Shown here: positions 35,145-45,045 of the stretch, piece by piece
Position numbering within the stretch: the first letter of the stretch is position 1
Layout of the letters: every line of letters starts with the position of its first letter
From: Halorubrum aidingense JCM 13560
GTDB lineage: Archaea; Halobacteriota; Halobacteria; Halobacteriales; Haloferacaceae
Direction of reading: 5' to 3'
Assembly (NCBI RefSeq): GCF_000336995.1
Contig: NZ_AOJI01000029.1
Location: 1-54,190 of the forward strand
DNA: 54,190 nucleotides
Position numbers and translations under genes: made by a program
Notes under the pieces: generated by a model
The model's database searches: none
Told to the model about the DNA's origin: nothing
Seen by the model: only the letters and a program-made list of their open reading frames with translations

Positions 35145-35492
35145 TTACTCGTCGATCGGTCCGTGATATAGCTCCGCGGCGACCATCGCGGGGTCCATCA
35201 GGTCCGGATCGATCGCGAGGTCGGAGACGCCGGCGACGAACTCCGGCAGCGATCGCTCGGCGTACGTCACCGCGAACACGTCGGGGTTCAGCTCCTTTGC
35301 GATCGGGATCCCGGTCGCCTCGTCGACGTCGGTCAGGACGAAGTAGTCGGCCGCCTCGATACCCGCTTCCGTCAGCGTCTCCGCGGTGACGAGCCCGTCG
35401 ATCCGGCGGATCTCGACGCCGAGCGCAGCGAGTTCCTCGCCGAGCCCGCGCTCGTCGGGGCCGGCGACGACGGCGATGGGCTGGTCCGCCAT
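35145..35492 (-). CDS. small Rossmann-like protein downstream of guaA(b) (possibly DUF7126)
   Basis: This 115-residue protein starts [14 protein letters not shown] and appears to be a compact alpha/beta domain with strands at IAVVAG, YFVLTD and VFAVTY, like half of a nucleotide-binding fold. Its ATG shares a base with the guaA(b) stop (TGATG), so it is coupled to guaA(b). Such proteins are often misannotated as CTP synthetase; the sequence has no such domain. A regulatory or chaperone role in nucleotide synthesis is a guess from position. I recall the family name DUF7126. Confidence 0.75.
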   Translation of the reverse strand: MADQPIAVVAGPDERGLGEELAALGVEIRRIDGLVTAETLTEAGIEAADYFVLTDVDEATGIPIAKELNPDVFAVTYAERSLPEFVAGVSDLAIDPDLMDPAMVAAELYHGPIDE

Positions 35493-36409
35493 CACTCGTA
35501 CTCGATCGTCGCGGGCGGCTTGTGAGTCACGTCGTAGACGACGCGCGCGACCGTCTCGTTCTCGCCGGTGATCCGGCTCTGGATCCGCTGGAGCGTGCTC
35601 CAGTCGATCTCCTGGGCGCGCGCGGTCATCCCGTCGCGGCTCTCGACCGAGCGGACGGCGACGACCCAGCCGTGCACGCGGTTGTCGCCTTTCACGCCGG
35701 TCGCCTTCCCGAGCACGGCGGCGAACGCCTGCCACGGGTCGTACTCTTCGAGTTCCTCCTCGACGACGTGGGTCGCCTCGCGGGCGACGGCGGCCTTCTC
35801 GGGCGTGACCTCGCCGACGATCCGGACGGCGAGTCCGGGGCCGGGGAACGGCATCCGCTCGGAGATGACCTCCTCCAAGCCGAGTTCGCGGGCGACCTCG
35901 CGGACCTCGTCTTTGTACAGGTCACGCACCGGCTCGACGATTCCCTCGAAGTCGACGACGTCGGGGAGTCCGCCGACGTTGTGGTGCGACTTGATGTTCC
36001 CCTCCGACTCGATGCGGTCGGGGTAGATCGTCCCCTGCACGAGGTAGTCGGCACCGACGTCGCGGGCGACGGTCTCGAACTCGTCGATGAACCCCTCGCC
36101 GATGACGTGGCGCTTCTCCTCGGGGTCGGTGACGCCCGCGAGCCGGTCGAAGAACCGGTCTTGCGCCTCGATCACCCGCAGCGACTCCATAAAGGAGAAC
36201 GTCTCGCGGATCTCCTCGGTCTCGCCTTTCCGCATCAGCCCCGTGTCGACGTACACCGGGGTGAGCTGGTCGCCGACCGCCTCGTACGCGAGCGTCGCCG
36301 CGACCGAGGAGTCGACACCGCCCGAGAGGGCGATCACCGCGTTCGCGTCGCCGATCGCCTCTCGGATCTCCGTTACCGCCTCGTCGATGAACGCCTCCGT
36401 CTCGACCAT
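35492..36409 (-). CDS. guaAB: GMP synthase subunit B (ATP pyrophosphatase)
   Basis: This 305-residue protein has the PP-loop SGGVDSS at about residues 29-35, which activates XMP with ATP. Archaeal GMP synthase is split in two; this subunit lacks the glutaminase, which is encoded elsewhere as GuaAa. The C-terminal domain with [17 protein letters not shown] forms the dimer. It lies between pyrG and the small Rossmann protein in one operon. Its stop overlaps the next gene, and the pyrG stop directly precedes its ATG. Confidence 0.93.
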   Translation of the reverse strand: MVETEAFIDEAVTEIREAIGDANAVIALSGGVDSSVAATLAYEAVGDQLTPVYVDTGLMRKGETEEIRETFSFMESLRVIEAQDRFFDRLAGVTDPEEKRHVIGEGFIDEFETVARDVGADYLVQGTIYPDRIESEGNIKSHHNVGGLPDVVDFEGIVEPVRDLYKDEVREVARELGLEEVISERMPFPGPGLAVRIVGEVTPEKAAVAREATHVVEEELEEYDPWQAFAAVLGKATGVKGDNRVHGWVVAVRSVESRDGMTARAQEIDWSTLQRIQSRITGENETVARVVYDVTHKPPATIEYE

Positions 36410-38065
36410 CTATAGCCTCACGTCCGCGTTCCGCTCGGTTGTGTCCGTCGATTCCAGCGCCGCCTCGACGAGCGCGACGAACGGGGGGCTCGCCCGGTCC
36501 GGCCGCGACCGGAACTCGGGGTGCGCCTGCGTCCCGAAGAAGAACGGGTGATCGGCGCGTTCGAGGATCTCCATCCGGTTGCCGGCGCGCCCCGAAAAGT
36601 GGAGCCCGTCCGCCTCCAGCCGGTCGATGTACTCGGGGTTCACCTCGTACCGGTGACGGTGACGCTCGGTGCAGGAGTCGGCGCCGTACACCGACGCCGC
36701 GAGCGTGCCCGGCTCGATGTCGGTCACGTGAGCGCCGAGCCGCATCGTCCCGCCCATGTCCTCCGTCTCGTACTGGTCGGGGAGCAGATCGATGACCGGG
36801 TGCGGCGTGTCGGGATCGAGCTCGGCGGAGTGGGCGTCGGAGAGACCGAGGACGTTGCGCGCGTGCTCGACGACGGCCATCTGGAAGCCCAGACAGAGCC
36901 CGAGGAAGGGCACGTCGTTCTCGCGGGCGTGGCGGATCGCCTCGATCTTCCCGTCGGTCCCCCGAGAGCCGAACCCGCCGGGGACGACGACGGCGTCCGC
37001 GCTCGCGAGCCGCTCTTTGTGGTGGTCACGAGTCTCGTCGGCGTCGACCCACAGCACGTTCACTTCGGTCTCCGTCTGGATCCCGGCGTGTTTCAGCGCC
37101 TCGTGGATCGACATGTACGCGTCCTCCAAGGCGTACTTGCCGACGAGCGCGACGTCGATCTCCGTCTCGCGGTCGCGGGTGACGAGTTCGCGCCACTCGG
37201 TCGAGCGCTCCGCCTTCGGGAGCGCCTCGTCGGCGATTCCGAGCCGCTCCATCACGTACTCGTCGAGGCCCTCGTCTTCGACCATCAGCGGGACGTGGTA
37301 GATGTCCTCCACGTCGGGGTTCGAGAAGACGGCGTCCGTCGACACGTCACAGAACAGCGCGATCTTCTCTTTCACGTCGGGGTCGAGTTTGTCCGCACAG
37401 CGCCCGACGAGGATGTCGGGCTGGAGCCCGATCGACCGCAGTTCCTTCACCGAGTGCTGGGTCGGCTTCGTCTTCTGCTCGCCGTTCTTCGAGTACGGCA
37501 CGAGCGTGACGTGCGTAAAGAGGATGTCTTCGGGGTCTTCCTCGCTGGCGAACTGCCGGAGCGCCTCCAAGAAGGGCATCGACTCGATGTCGCCGACGGT
37601 GCCGCCGATCTCGATCAGACACACGTCCGACCCCTCGGCGGCCTCTCGGATGCGTCGCTTGATGTCGTCGGTGACGTGCGGGATGATCTGGACGGTCTTG
37701 CCGAGGTAGTCACCGGCGCGCTCGCGCTCGATGACGTGCTGGTACGTCTTCCCCGTGGTGACGTTGTGATCGAACGTCATGTCGGTGCCGAGGAAGCGCT
37801 CGTAGTTGCCCAAGTCGAGGTCGACCTCGCCGCCGTCCTTGAGAACGTACACCTCGCCGTGCTCGTACGGGTTCATCGTGCCGGCGTCGACGTTGAGATA
37901 GGGGTCCACCTTCACCGCGGTGACGTCGAAGCCGGCGTTCGCGAGGAGCCGCCCGGTGCTGGCGGCGGGGATCCCCTTCCCCAGCCCGGACATGACGCCG
38001 CCGGTGACGAACACGAACTTCCGACCCAGCGACGGGTCGTACCCTGTGTCGGGATCCGTTGGCAT
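36410..38065 (-). CDS. pyrG: CTP synthase
   Basis: This 551-residue enzyme aminates UTP to CTP. The amidoligase domain begins [15 protein letters not shown] with the P-loop-like GLGKG. The glutaminase domain has Cys391 in FLGLCLGFQ and a C-terminal His-Glu in QAHPEF. The PyrG signature is complete. It forms one operon with guaA(b) and the small protein, linking the CTP and GMP pathways. It begins at an ATG with a short N-terminal extension ([15 protein letters not shown]). Confidence 0.95.
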   Translation of the reverse strand: MPTDPDTGYDPSLGRKFVFVTGGVMSGLGKGIPAASTGRLLANAGFDVTAVKVDPYLNVDAGTMNPYEHGEVYVLKDGGEVDLDLGNYERFLGTDMTFDHNVTTGKTYQHVIERERAGDYLGKTVQIIPHVTDDIKRRIREAAEGSDVCLIEIGGTVGDIESMPFLEALRQFASEEDPEDILFTHVTLVPYSKNGEQKTKPTQHSVKELRSIGLQPDILVGRCADKLDPDVKEKIALFCDVSTDAVFSNPDVEDIYHVPLMVEDEGLDEYVMERLGIADEALPKAERSTEWRELVTRDRETEIDVALVGKYALEDAYMSIHEALKHAGIQTETEVNVLWVDADETRDHHKERLASADAVVVPGGFGSRGTDGKIEAIRHARENDVPFLGLCLGFQMAVVEHARNVLGLSDAHSAELDPDTPHPVIDLLPDQYETEDMGGTMRLGAHVTDIEPGTLAASVYGADSCTERHRHRYEVNPEYIDRLEADGLHFSGRAGNRMEILERADHPFFFGTQAHPEFRSRPDRASPPFVALVEAALESTDTTERNADVRL

Positions 38066-38258
38066 ATCGACCGTCCGTCAGGGGCCGGCAAAACCGTTTC
38101 GGACCCTTCGTTTCGGGTGGACGATCGTGTCAGATCGCCGATCGCGGCGCGAACGGCGAGGCTGTGTGCGGTCGGCACGCGAGTCGAAACGGTCCGACCC
38201 GGCACGGACGATCCGACGGACCGTAACGCTCACAACGGATTCCGGCCGTGATCGGGTC

Positions 38259-38708
38259 GTGAACTGGTCCCCGATCCCTCCCGCGGTCGCCGCCGTCGCC
38301 GCGGCCGCGATCAGCCTCACGCGTCGCGTCCCGACCGTCGTCCTCGAATCGTCCGTCGGCGTCCCGAGCCCGCGAGCGCTCACGCTGTACACGCTCGGCG
38401 GGCGCGCCGTCGCGTTCGTCCTCGTGTACGGGCTCCTTCTCGGCGCCGCGTACCGGGTCGGGCGGCGCGGCGACGGGGTCGGGCGGCGCGGCGACGGGGT
38501 CGACGTCGGCGCGACGGCGCTGGCCGCCGGCGTCGTCGCCGCGGTCGTCTCCCTCGTCGGGACCGCCGCGATCCTGCTGTGGGTCGAGCCGCAGCAGGGC
38601 GCGGTGACCGCGGTCTCGGCGGTCGGGTCCGCCGTCGGCGTCGGCGTCCAACTGGGCGTCGTCGCGTTCGCCGGGCTCGCGCTGGGTCGATCGCGTATAC
38701 ATAGGTGA
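38259..38708 (+). CDS. unrecognised membrane protein
   Basis: This protein of about 149 residues opens at GTG (38259). It has hydrophobic stretches at about 8-22, 45-66, 85-110 and 122-143. A short tandem (RRGDGVGRRGDGV) follows the second helix. No family is recognised. An upstream frame is also open, but it is Arg/Ser-rich and lacks hydrophobicity. It is transcribed away from pyrG. Confidence 0.55.
   Translation: MNWSPIPPAVAAVAAAAISLTRRVPTVVLESSVGVPSPRALTLYTLGGRAVAFVLVYGLLLGAAYRVGRRGDGVGRRGDGVDVGATALAAGVVAAVVSLVGTAAILLWVEPQQGAVTAVSAVGSAVGVGVQLGVVAFAGLALGRSRIHR
38457..38498. repeat. 21-bp unit in two tandem copies inside a gene
   Basis: GTCGGGCGGCGCGGCGACGG plus one base is repeated head-to-tail, giving a duplicated GRRGDGV peptide in the membrane protein. 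Confidence 0.75.
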
Positions 38709-39106
38709 CGACGGACGACGGTGAACGGTTCCACAGGCCCAGTCGATCGCTTATAAGTGGAGACCGGCGGAGCGGCGGTGGACACGTCTGAAGCCCCAGC
38801 CGGTCACTTATAAATGCGAGACCGCAACCGCAGCCTCACGCCTCCCCAGCCTCGGCGGACGGCCCGGCGCGGGCGGAGCCGCGCCGGCCCGCCGCCTCCC
38901 TCGCGCGTGCGACTCGCACCCTCCGGGCGCTCGTCGGCACGCGCCACCGCACCGAGTGGTGTGACACAGCGATCGACGACACCGATCGCCACGCTCGGCC
39001 CCATTTATAAAGCGCCGCCGCTCGTCGCGTTCGGTCTGTGAGAGTTTTGCGAGGGAAGAGCGCTCCAGCGAGCCTCTTCCGCATCACGGGGGGTGGACCC
39101 CGGCGA
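38709..39106. other. gene-free block with second repeat-element copy
   Basis: No gene is visible. The stretch 38741-39012 is bounded by TTATAA-like motifs (38751-38756, about 38809-38814, about 39003-39012). It contains the second copy of the dispersed repeat (38822-38853, inverted relative to copy 1). The motif TCGMTCRCTTATAARTG precedes GAGACCG twice (about 38742-38766 and 38800-38823). The remainder is a GC-rich low-complexity stretch. The tRNA gene follows. Confidence 0.55.
38822..38853 (-). repeat. dispersed repeat, copy 2
   Basis: This is the reverse complement of 5117-5148 with two differences; it is followed on the minus strand by a CGGCTGGGGCTT segment, also present in copy 1. This copy lacks the 21-bp stem-loop. 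Confidence 0.75.
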
Positions 39107-39190
39107 TGCGAGGGGAGGGATTTGAACCCACGGACCTCTACAGGAGCGGATCTTGAGTCCGCCGCCGTTTCCGGGCTTGGCTACCCTCGC
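39107..39190 (-). tRNA. tRNA-Leu (anticodon CAA)
   Basis: On the minus strand the 84 bases fold as a cloverleaf. The acceptor stem is GCGAGGG with CCCTCGC, and the anticodon stem-loop is GCGGA-CTCAAGA-TCCGC with anticodon CAA. The variable arm is long, as expected for leucine, and the T loop is TTCAAAT. It decodes UUG. The 3' CCA is not encoded, and no intron is seen. One T-T mismatch appears in the T stem, so the boundary there may be off by one. Confidence 0.9.
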
Positions 39191-39220
39191 ACGCGACCGA
39201 GCGTTACACGGCACACCCCT

Positions 39221-40300
39221 TTATCCCGTCGGTTCGGCGCCGACCAGCCGTGCCTCGGCCCCACCCGACGGTGACTCGCCGAGTTCGAGGGACCACCCGT
39301 GGGCGGCCGCAGCGCGCTCGACGATGGCGAGACCGATTCCCGTCCCGCCGTCGTTCGAAACGCCGAACCCGGCCACCGCCTCGCGCTCGTCCGCTGGGAT
39401 CCCCGGCCCGTCGTCGCCGACGTAGATCCCCTCGTCGTCGACTCCGACGCGCACGGTGGGCGACTCGCCCGCGTGCTCGACCGCGTTGCCGATCAGGTTT
39501 CCGATCGCCCGACGCAGCAGAGACGGGTCGGCCCGGACGGTCGCCCCGCCTTCCACGACGAGGCGGGCGTCGGCCGCCGGTTCCCCGAAGTCACCGGACT
39601 CCCAGCAGTCGGTCGCGAGGTCACCGACGTCGACCGGGGCGGCGTCGGTCTCGATCGACTCCGGATCCCGGGCCATCACGAGCGCGTCGTCGATCAGCGA
39701 CTCGATCCGGTCGAGCGCGTCGTCCGCGGGATCGAGACGGTCGATGTCGTCCGTCTCTCGCGCCAGTTCGAGGTATCCCTGCGCGATCGAGACGGGATTC
39801 CGGAGGTCGTGCGACAGGAAGCCGGCGAGGCGTTCGAGCCGCTGGTTGAGTCGTTCCAGTTCGCGCTCGCGCTCGACTCGGTCGGTCACGTCGCGGATCA
39901 CGCCGACGACGCCGATCACGTCGCCGCTCGACGCGTCCCCGCCGGCGACTGGCGCGTTTTCGTCGCCGGTGAGCGGCGTGAGCCGCGTCTCCGTCGTCAC
40001 CGTCGATCCGTCGCCGAGGGTCGTCGTCAGTTGGACCCGCTCGTCGGTCGATTCGCCCGCGAGCACGCGCTCGACCGCCGCGCGGTAGCGGTCGCCCATC
40101 TCCTCGCTCCAGTACCCCTCGGCGACGACCCGCTCCGGGTGTTTGCCGTGGAGGACGTCGTCGCCGAACGCGGTTACCTCGCGGAGCCGATCGTTGACGA
40201 ACACGCGATTCCGGTCCGCGTCGAGGACGTACGCCCCGTCGCCGAGCGCGGAGACGATCGATTCGGCGTACCAGGGATCCTGGTTCACGTCCCGTTGCAT
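39221..40300 (-). CDS. sensor histidine kinase with PAS domain
   Basis: This 359-residue protein has an N-terminal PAS domain (residues ~10-140). A linker helix leads to His164 in SHDLRNPV (H-box), then the ATPase domain with the N-box (AIGNLIGNAVEHA), the G1 motif DDGPGIP and the G2 motif GTGIGLAIVE. There are no membrane segments, so a soluble ligand or redox sensor is likely. No response regulator is adjacent; the HalX regulator at 12.5 kb is a candidate but far off. I chose the ATG at 40300 because the upstream frame is a shadow. Confidence 0.9.
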   Translation of the reverse strand: MQRDVNQDPWYAESIVSALGDGAYVLDADRNRVFVNDRLREVTAFGDDVLHGKHPERVVAEGYWSEEMGDRYRAAVERVLAGESTDERVQLTTTLGDGSTVTTETRLTPLTGDENAPVAGGDASSGDVIGVVGVIRDVTDRVERERELERLNQRLERLAGFLSHDLRNPVSIAQGYLELARETDDIDRLDPADDALDRIESLIDDALVMARDPESIETDAAPVDVGDLATDCWESGDFGEPAADARLVVEGGATVRADPSLLRRAIGNLIGNAVEHAGESPTVRVGVDDEGIYVGDDGPGIPADEREAVAGFGVSNDGGTGIGLAIVERAAAAHGWSLELGESPSGGAEARLVGAEPTG

Positions 40301-40356
40301 ACCGGGGATCAGAGCCCCAACGTAACGTGTGTTGTGGGTGAAACGCGACGGCCGCC

Positions 40357-41274
40357 TCACAGCGCGATCATCGTCACACCGATAACCGCGAGGAGGGCCG
40401 CCAAGAGTCGGATCCGGAAGTAGCGCTCGCCGAGGACGACACCGCCGAGGACGACGGCGACGATCGCCTGCGTGTTTATCACCGGCGAGGCGACGCTCGC
40501 GGGCAGCGCCGCGAACGCGACGGTCGTCAGGTGCTCGCCGATCGCGACCACGGCCCCGGCGGCGAGGAACTTCGGCGCGTCGCGGCGGGTCACCGCGGGC
40601 GGGTTTCGGATCGCCCCGGGGAGGAGCACGAGTCCGGCGGCGGCGAGCAGCAGGGGCACCCACAGCGTCCCCGGGATCGCGAGCTCCTGGAGCGCCACGC
40701 GCTTCCCGAGGTCGGCGAGGGCGTAACACGCCGCGCTCACCAGCGCGAGCTGCGCGGGCCGGGAGCGGACGGCGCCGGCGATCGGCGCGAGCAAGCTTCC
40801 GGGCTCGTAGTTCGCGACGTACACCGCCGCCGTGGCGACGAGAACCCCGGCGACCTGAATCGGGGCGAGCACCTCGCCGAGCAACAGCACCTCGAGCGGG
40901 AGCACGAACATCGGGACGACCTTGTTGATCGGCGTCACGTACGAGACGTCCCCCGTCTCGATCGCGCGGAGGAAGAGCACGAACGCGGCCGCGGTCGCCG
41001 CCGCGGTCCCGGCGACGACGGCGACGGCAGCGGGGTCGACGCCCGCGATCGACTGACCGAGGGCGGCGAGCGCACCCGCGGGGTCATCGACGGGGCTCGG
41101 CCCGCCAAAGTCGGTGGTCGCGACGGTCACCGGGAGGAACCACGCGATCGCGGCGGCGTTGATAAGCACCGTGAGCCCGGCCGGCGGATAGCCGGAGAAC
41201 GAGCGCTTCAGCACGAAGATGTAGACGCCCCAGACGAGCGCGGCGCCGATCGCGAAGGGGAGGCCCACGTCCAT
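40357..41274 (-). CDS. EamA/DMT-family transporter
   Basis: This 305-residue protein has about ten membrane helices and two EamA repeats; the first includes [17 protein letters not shown]. Members export or import small metabolites; the substrate is unknown. The ATG at 41274 begins [10 protein letters not shown], the normal start of these proteins, so the longer upstream frame is a shadow. It is transcribed away from the DUF309 gene. Confidence 0.88.
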   Translation of the reverse strand: MDVGLPFAIGAALVWGVYIFVLKRSFSGYPPAGLTVLINAAAIAWFLPVTVATTDFGGPSPVDDPAGALAALGQSIAGVDPAAVAVVAGTAAATAAAFVLFLRAIETGDVSYVTPINKVVPMFVLPLEVLLLGEVLAPIQVAGVLVATAAVYVANYEPGSLLAPIAGAVRSRPAQLALVSAACYALADLGKRVALQELAIPGTLWVPLLLAAAGLVLLPGAIRNPPAVTRRDAPKFLAAGAVVAIGEHLTTVAFAALPASVASPVINTQAIVAVVLGGVVLGERYFRIRLLAALLAVIGVTMIAL

Positions 41275-41373
41275 CGGCCGAGTCGACGCCCGGCCGGGGA
41301 AAGAACCGTTCGATCCGGCCGCAACGCGCGCCGCCGCGAAACCGTTAGGTCGCTGCGCGCGAGACGGGGCCGC

Positions 41374-41892
41374 ATGGACGAGCACACCCGCGACCCGGGC
41401 GTCGCCCCGCCGCTCGGGAATCCGACCGGGTGGCACGCGGCGGACGGGTCGGCGGAGAACGGAGCGGCCGGCGGCTACTGGGAGCACGCGACCCTCCGGC
41501 GGGCGACCGAGCACGGCGTCCGGCTGTTCAACGCCGGCGACTACCACGAGTCGCACGACTGTTTCGAAGACGAGTGGTACAACTACGGGTCGGGGACCGT
41601 CGAGTCCGCCTACCTCCACGGGATGGTGCAGGTCGCCGCGGGGGCGTACAAGCACGTCGACTTCGAGAACGACGACGGGATGCGGTCGCTGTTCGAGACC
41701 GCGCTCCAGTACCTCCGCGGCGTGCCCGGCGACTTCTACGGGGTCGACGTCGACGACGTTCGGGAGACGCTGCGGGCCGCCCTCGAGGACCCGGACGAGC
41801 TCGACGGGTGGCGGATCACCATCGACGGCGCGCGGCCGACGGCGTACCCAGCGGACTACGAGTACGCCGAGCGCATCGACGAGGGACACTGA
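41374..41892 (+). CDS. DUF309 protein
   Basis: This 172-residue protein carries the DUF309 signature [18 protein letters not shown] near residue 50. His and Glu residues at that spacing could bind metal. The rest is alpha-helical. The role is unknown. It is divergent from the EamA transporter. Confidence 0.85.
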   Translation: MDEHTRDPGVAPPLGNPTGWHAADGSAENGAAGGYWEHATLRRATEHGVRLFNAGDYHESHDCFEDEWYNYGSGTVESAYLHGMVQVAAGAYKHVDFENDDGMRSLFETALQYLRGVPGDFYGVDVDDVRETLRAALEDPDELDGWRITIDGARPTAYPADYEYAERIDEGH

Positions 41893-41909
41893 GACGCCGG
41901 GTCCGGTGC

Positions 41910-41964
41910 GGTCGCGGCCGTCACCGGTCGCGGTCGTCACCGGTCGCGGCCGTCACCGGTCGCG
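41910..41964. repeat. 16-bp unit in about 3.4 tandem copies
   Basis: GGTCGCGGYCGTCACC is repeated three times with one internal change and a partial fourth copy, in the spacer before the aspartoacylase-like gene. Confidence 0.75.
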
Positions 41965-42009
41965 CGGTCGATCCGAACACCACTTATCAGCCGGCCGCTT
42001 GCGGTGGGT

Positions 42010-42813
42010 ATGGACGTGTACGAACTGGGCGACGGCGAGCCCGAGGTCGCGGTCGTCGCCGCGATCCACGGCGACGAGCCCTGCGGCGCCCGTGCGGTCC
42101 GCCGACTCCTCGACACGGAGCCGGACGTCGAACGACCGGTGCGGCTGATCATCGCCAACGAAGCGGCGCTCGACGCCGAGGTTCGCTACCTCGACACCGA
42201 CCTCAACCGAGCGTTCCCCGGCGATCCCGAGGCCGACGCGCTCGAATCGCGACTCGCCGCCCGCCTGCTGGAGGAGGTCGAGGGGTGTACCACCCTCGCG
42301 ATCCACTCGACGCAGTCGTACGCCGAGCCGTTCGCCGTCATCGACTCGATGGACGAGGTCGCTCGCGCGGTCGCGCCCCACCTCCCGGTCGAGGTCGTCA
42401 TCCAGACGGACGCCTTCACCGAGGGGCGACTCATCGAGCACCCGCACACGCTCGAGGTCGAGGCGGGGCTGCAGGGCTCCGAGGCCGCCGCCGACAACGC
42501 CTACTGGCTGACCCGAGCGTTCCTGACCGCGACCGGCGTGCTGCCGGCCCCCGGCGCCGACGACGTGGTCGACGCGGGCGGGCGCGACGACGTCGCGGTG
42601 TTCCGGCTCCGCGACCGGATCCCGAAACCGGAGGCTGAGGAGTACGAGGTGTTCGCGCGCAACTTCGAGCGCGTGGAGGCGGGCGACCCGTTCGCGGCCG
42701 CCGACGGCGACGAGATCCGCGCCGAAGAGCCGTTTTACCCCGTGTTGCTGTCGCCGTACGGCTACCGCGACCAGTTCGGCTACGTCGCCGACCGGGTCGG
42801 GACGATCGAGTAG
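42010..42813 (+). CDS. succinylglutamate desuccinylase/aspartoacylase-family protein
   Basis: This 267-residue zinc carboxypeptidase-like protein has the metal motif AIHGDE (His20, Glu23) and a second His in AIHSTQSY. It deacylates an N-acyl amino acid or similar compound in the cytoplasm; the substrate is not known. The ATG at 42010 is preferred over the GTG six bases upstream. It follows a repeat-rich spacer. Confidence 0.85.
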   Translation: MDVYELGDGEPEVAVVAAIHGDEPCGARAVRRLLDTEPDVERPVRLIIANEAALDAEVRYLDTDLNRAFPGDPEADALESRLAARLLEEVEGCTTLAIHSTQSYAEPFAVIDSMDEVARAVAPHLPVEVVIQTDAFTEGRLIEHPHTLEVEAGLQGSEAAADNAYWLTRAFLTATGVLPAPGADDVVDAGGRDDVAVFRLRDRIPKPEAEEYEVFARNFERVEAGDPFAAADGDEIRAEEPFYPVLLSPYGYRDQFGYVADRVGTIE

Positions 42814-42896
42814 AGACGATCGAGGAGGGCGGGCCGGGGTCGCCCCGTTCGCTCCGTTCGCCGCGACGCCGCGCCCGGCACGCCACTGCGTCCGCG

Positions 42897-43322
42897 CTAC
42901 TCGACGAGTTCGATCGTGTCGTCCCCGTTCGGCACCGCGCAGATGAACGCCCCGGGGTCGTCACCGTCGTTCCGGTACCAGTGTTCGACGCCCGCCGGGA
43001 TGAGGAGCGCGTCGCCCGCGCTCACCCGGTGTTCCGTCTCGCCGATCCCGACGACGTACTCGCCGGCGAGCACGTACTGCTCGTGTTCGACCGCGTTCGT
43101 GTGCCGGGGGACCTCGGCCCCGGCGTCGAGTTCGAACCGGCGCATCGCGAAGTGCGGCGCGCCGTCCGACGCGTCGAGGAGCACGCCCTTGCGGAGCCCC
43201 TCGGCGGCGTCGACCGGCTCGTAATCGATCTCGGCGCCGCGTTTGATCACCGGACCGGCGGCGTCGGCTTCCCCGGAATCGGTCGGGCCGCCTTCCTCGG
43301 AGTCGATGGTCGTGTCTCGCAT
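42897..43322 (-). CDS. single-domain cupin
   Basis: This 141-residue protein has the two cupin motifs. Motif 1 reads RHTNAVEHEQYVLAGE and motif 2 reads GDALLIPAGVEHWYRN. A metal-binding His/Glu set is present. Function ranges from small-molecule enzyme to sensor, and no partner is evident. I chose the ATG at 43322 (MRDTT). It is divergent from the M50 gene, across a repeat-rich spacer. Confidence 0.85.
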   Translation of the reverse strand: MRDTTIDSEEGGPTDSGEADAAGPVIKRGAEIDYEPVDAAEGLRKGVLLDASDGAPHFAMRRFELDAGAEVPRHTNAVEHEQYVLAGEYVVGIGETEHRVSAGDALLIPAGVEHWYRNDGDDPGAFICAVPNGDDTIELVE

Positions 43323-43358
43323 ACGAGACGGTGGAACGCGAAGCGGCATAAACGATCG

Positions 43359-43408
43359 CGGAGCGAGACACGCGAGCACGGAGCGAGACACGCGAGCACG
43401 GAGCGAGA
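43359..43408. repeat. 20-bp unit in about 2.5 tandem copies
   Basis: CGGAGCGAGACACGCGAGCA occurs twice head-to-tail, then half a unit, in the spacer between the cupin and M50 genes. Confidence 0.8.
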
Positions 43409-43455
43409 TGACCGGTCCGGCGCGGCACCGGCGACGGCGCGCGGAGTCGCCCGGG

Positions 43456-43463
43456 TATTTAAC
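43456..43463 (+). promoter_or_regulatory. TATA-like box of the M50 protease gene
   Basis: TATTTAAC lies 25-32 bases before the ATG at 43488. Confidence 0.55.
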
Positions 43464-43487
43464 CAGTCACCCGCCCAACTCGGGGAT

Positions 43488-44669
43488 ATGCGTGGACTCA
43501 AGATCGGGACCGTCCTCGACATCCCGGTCCGACTCAACTGGACGTTCCTGATCGTACTGCCGCTTTTCGCGTACCTCATCGGCTCACAGATCGGGATGAT
43601 CGCCGAAGTGATGAACCAGAGCCTCAGCGCCGGAATCGACCCGACCGCGATCGAAGCGGGACTCACCCCGTGGGCGCTGGGGCTGGCGGCCGCGCTCGGC
43701 CTGTTCGGCGGCGTGCTCCTCCACGAGTTTGGCCACTCGATCGTCGCCATGCGGTACGGCTACGAGATCGAATCGATCACGCTGTGGCTGCTCGGCGGGC
43801 TCGCCAGCTTCGCCGAGTTCCCCGAGGACTGGAAACACGAGTTCTGGATCGCGATCGCCGGGCCGCTCGTCAGCGTCGCCGTCGGCCTCGTCTGCTACGT
43901 CGTCTTCGCGGTCGCGCCCATCGGCGCCGACGCGGTGCTCTTCGTGTTCGGCTACCTCGCGCTCCTGAACATCGTACTCGCGGTGTTCAACATGCTCCCG
44001 GCGTTCCCGATGGACGGCGGGCGAGTGCTCCGAGCGCTTTTGGCGCGGAACCAGCCGCACGCGCAGGCGACCCAGCGGGCCGCCTCGATCGGGAAGGGCT
44101 TCGCCTTCCTGATGGGGCTCATCGGCCTGTTCACGTTCCAGTTGCTCCTCATCGTGCTCGCCTTCTTCATCTACATCGCCGCCTCCGGCGAGGCCCAGCA
44201 GACGACGCTGAAAGCCGCGTTCCAGGGCGTTACCGTCGGTGACGTGATGACGCCGCGCGAAGAGCTTCACACGGTCACCGAAGACACCTCCGTCTCGGAG
44301 CTGATGCAGCGGATGTTCGAGGAGCGGCACACCGGCTACCCCGTGCTGCACGGCGAGGACCTCGTCGGGATGGTGACGCTCGAAGACGCTCGGTCGGTGC
44401 GCGACGTCGAGCGGGACGCCTACCGCGTTGGCGAGGTGATGGCGGACAACGTGGTGGCGATCGGCCCCCACGTCGACGCGATGACCGCGCTCCAGACGAT
44501 GCAGGAGAACGGCGTCGGCCGCCTCCCGGTCGTCAACGAGAGCGACGAGCTGATCGGGATCATCTCGCGGTCGGACCTGATGACCGCGTTCAACATCATC
44601 CAGACCGGCGGCACCCCGACCGTCATCAGCGGGCGACAGCAGCTCGACGGCGACCGCGGCGTGTTCTGA
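43488..44669 (+). CDS. site-2 protease (M50) with CBS pair
   Basis: This 393-residue membrane metalloprotease has the HEFGH zinc motif (residues 79-83) in a membrane helix. The partner Asp is in NMLPAFPMDGG. About six helices are followed by two CBS domains in the last ~130 residues (VGDVMTPREEL and MADNVVAIGPHVDA). Site-2 proteases cut membrane-bound regulators. The CBS pair probably binds nucleotides and regulates the protease. Its order and size match archaeal M50B proteins. Confidence 0.93.
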   Translation: MRGLKIGTVLDIPVRLNWTFLIVLPLFAYLIGSQIGMIAEVMNQSLSAGIDPTAIEAGLTPWALGLAAALGLFGGVLLHEFGHSIVAMRYGYEIESITLWLLGGLASFAEFPEDWKHEFWIAIAGPLVSVAVGLVCYVVFAVAPIGADAVLFVFGYLALLNIVLAVFNMLPAFPMDGGRVLRALLARNQPHAQATQRAASIGKGFAFLMGLIGLFTFQLLLIVLAFFIYIAASGEAQQTTLKAAFQGVTVGDVMTPREELHTVTEDTSVSELMQRMFEERHTGYPVLHGEDLVGMVTLEDARSVRDVERDAYRVGEVMADNVVAIGPHVDAMTALQTMQENGVGRLPVVNESDELIGIISRSDLMTAFNIIQTGGTPTVISGRQQLDGDRGVF

Positions 44670-44744
44670 GCGCGAGCGCGCGTCCCGGTCCGAACAACGA
44701 CGCTGACCGAAACCGATTCGTCGCCGCCGCCCCGATTGTCGGTA

Positions 44745-45008
44745 ATGAGCGAAACCGAGGCGGTCCCCGTCACGGTGTACACCCGCGAAGACTGTTCGCT
44801 CTGCGTCGTCGCCCGCGAGACGATCGAGGAGACCGCGGCCGACCTCGGCGTGGCGATCGATCTCGACATGGTCGACGTCGACGAGGACCCCGCGCTCGCC
44901 GAGGAGTACGGCGAGCGCGTCCCGTACGTCCTCGTCGACGGCCATCCGGCATTTAAATACGAGATCGACGAGCGCGACCTGCGGCTGAAGCTCTTGGCGG
45001 CGTCGTGA
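44745..45008 (+). CDS. glutaredoxin-like thiol protein
   Basis: This 87-residue thioredoxin-fold protein has an active site CSLC (Cys17, Cys20) and a cis-Pro in ERVPYVLV. It is likely a small thiol-disulfide oxidoreductase, sometimes called glutaredoxin family. The ATG at 44745 is preferred over an upstream TTG. It follows the M50 gene on the same strand by 75 bases. Confidence 0.88.
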   Translation: MSETEAVPVTVYTREDCSLCVVARETIEETAADLGVAIDLDMVDVDEDPALAEEYGERVPYVLVDGHPAFKYEIDERDLRLKLLAAS

Positions 45009-45045
45009 GCAGTTGAATATAAAAGGTGCGCCGGCGCGTTCGGTC

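Noticed and set aside
36521..38251. 576-codon plus-strand frame opposite pyrG
   Set aside because: Antisense shadow of a clear CTP synthase gene; composition is Val/Arg/Leu/Asp-rich without motifs.
39107..39190. tRNA as an integration site for a mobile element
   Set aside because: No integrase or repeated tRNA 3' end is seen in the window.
39005..39214. Small ORF over the tRNA-Leu gene
   Set aside because: The sequence is explained by a folded tRNA.
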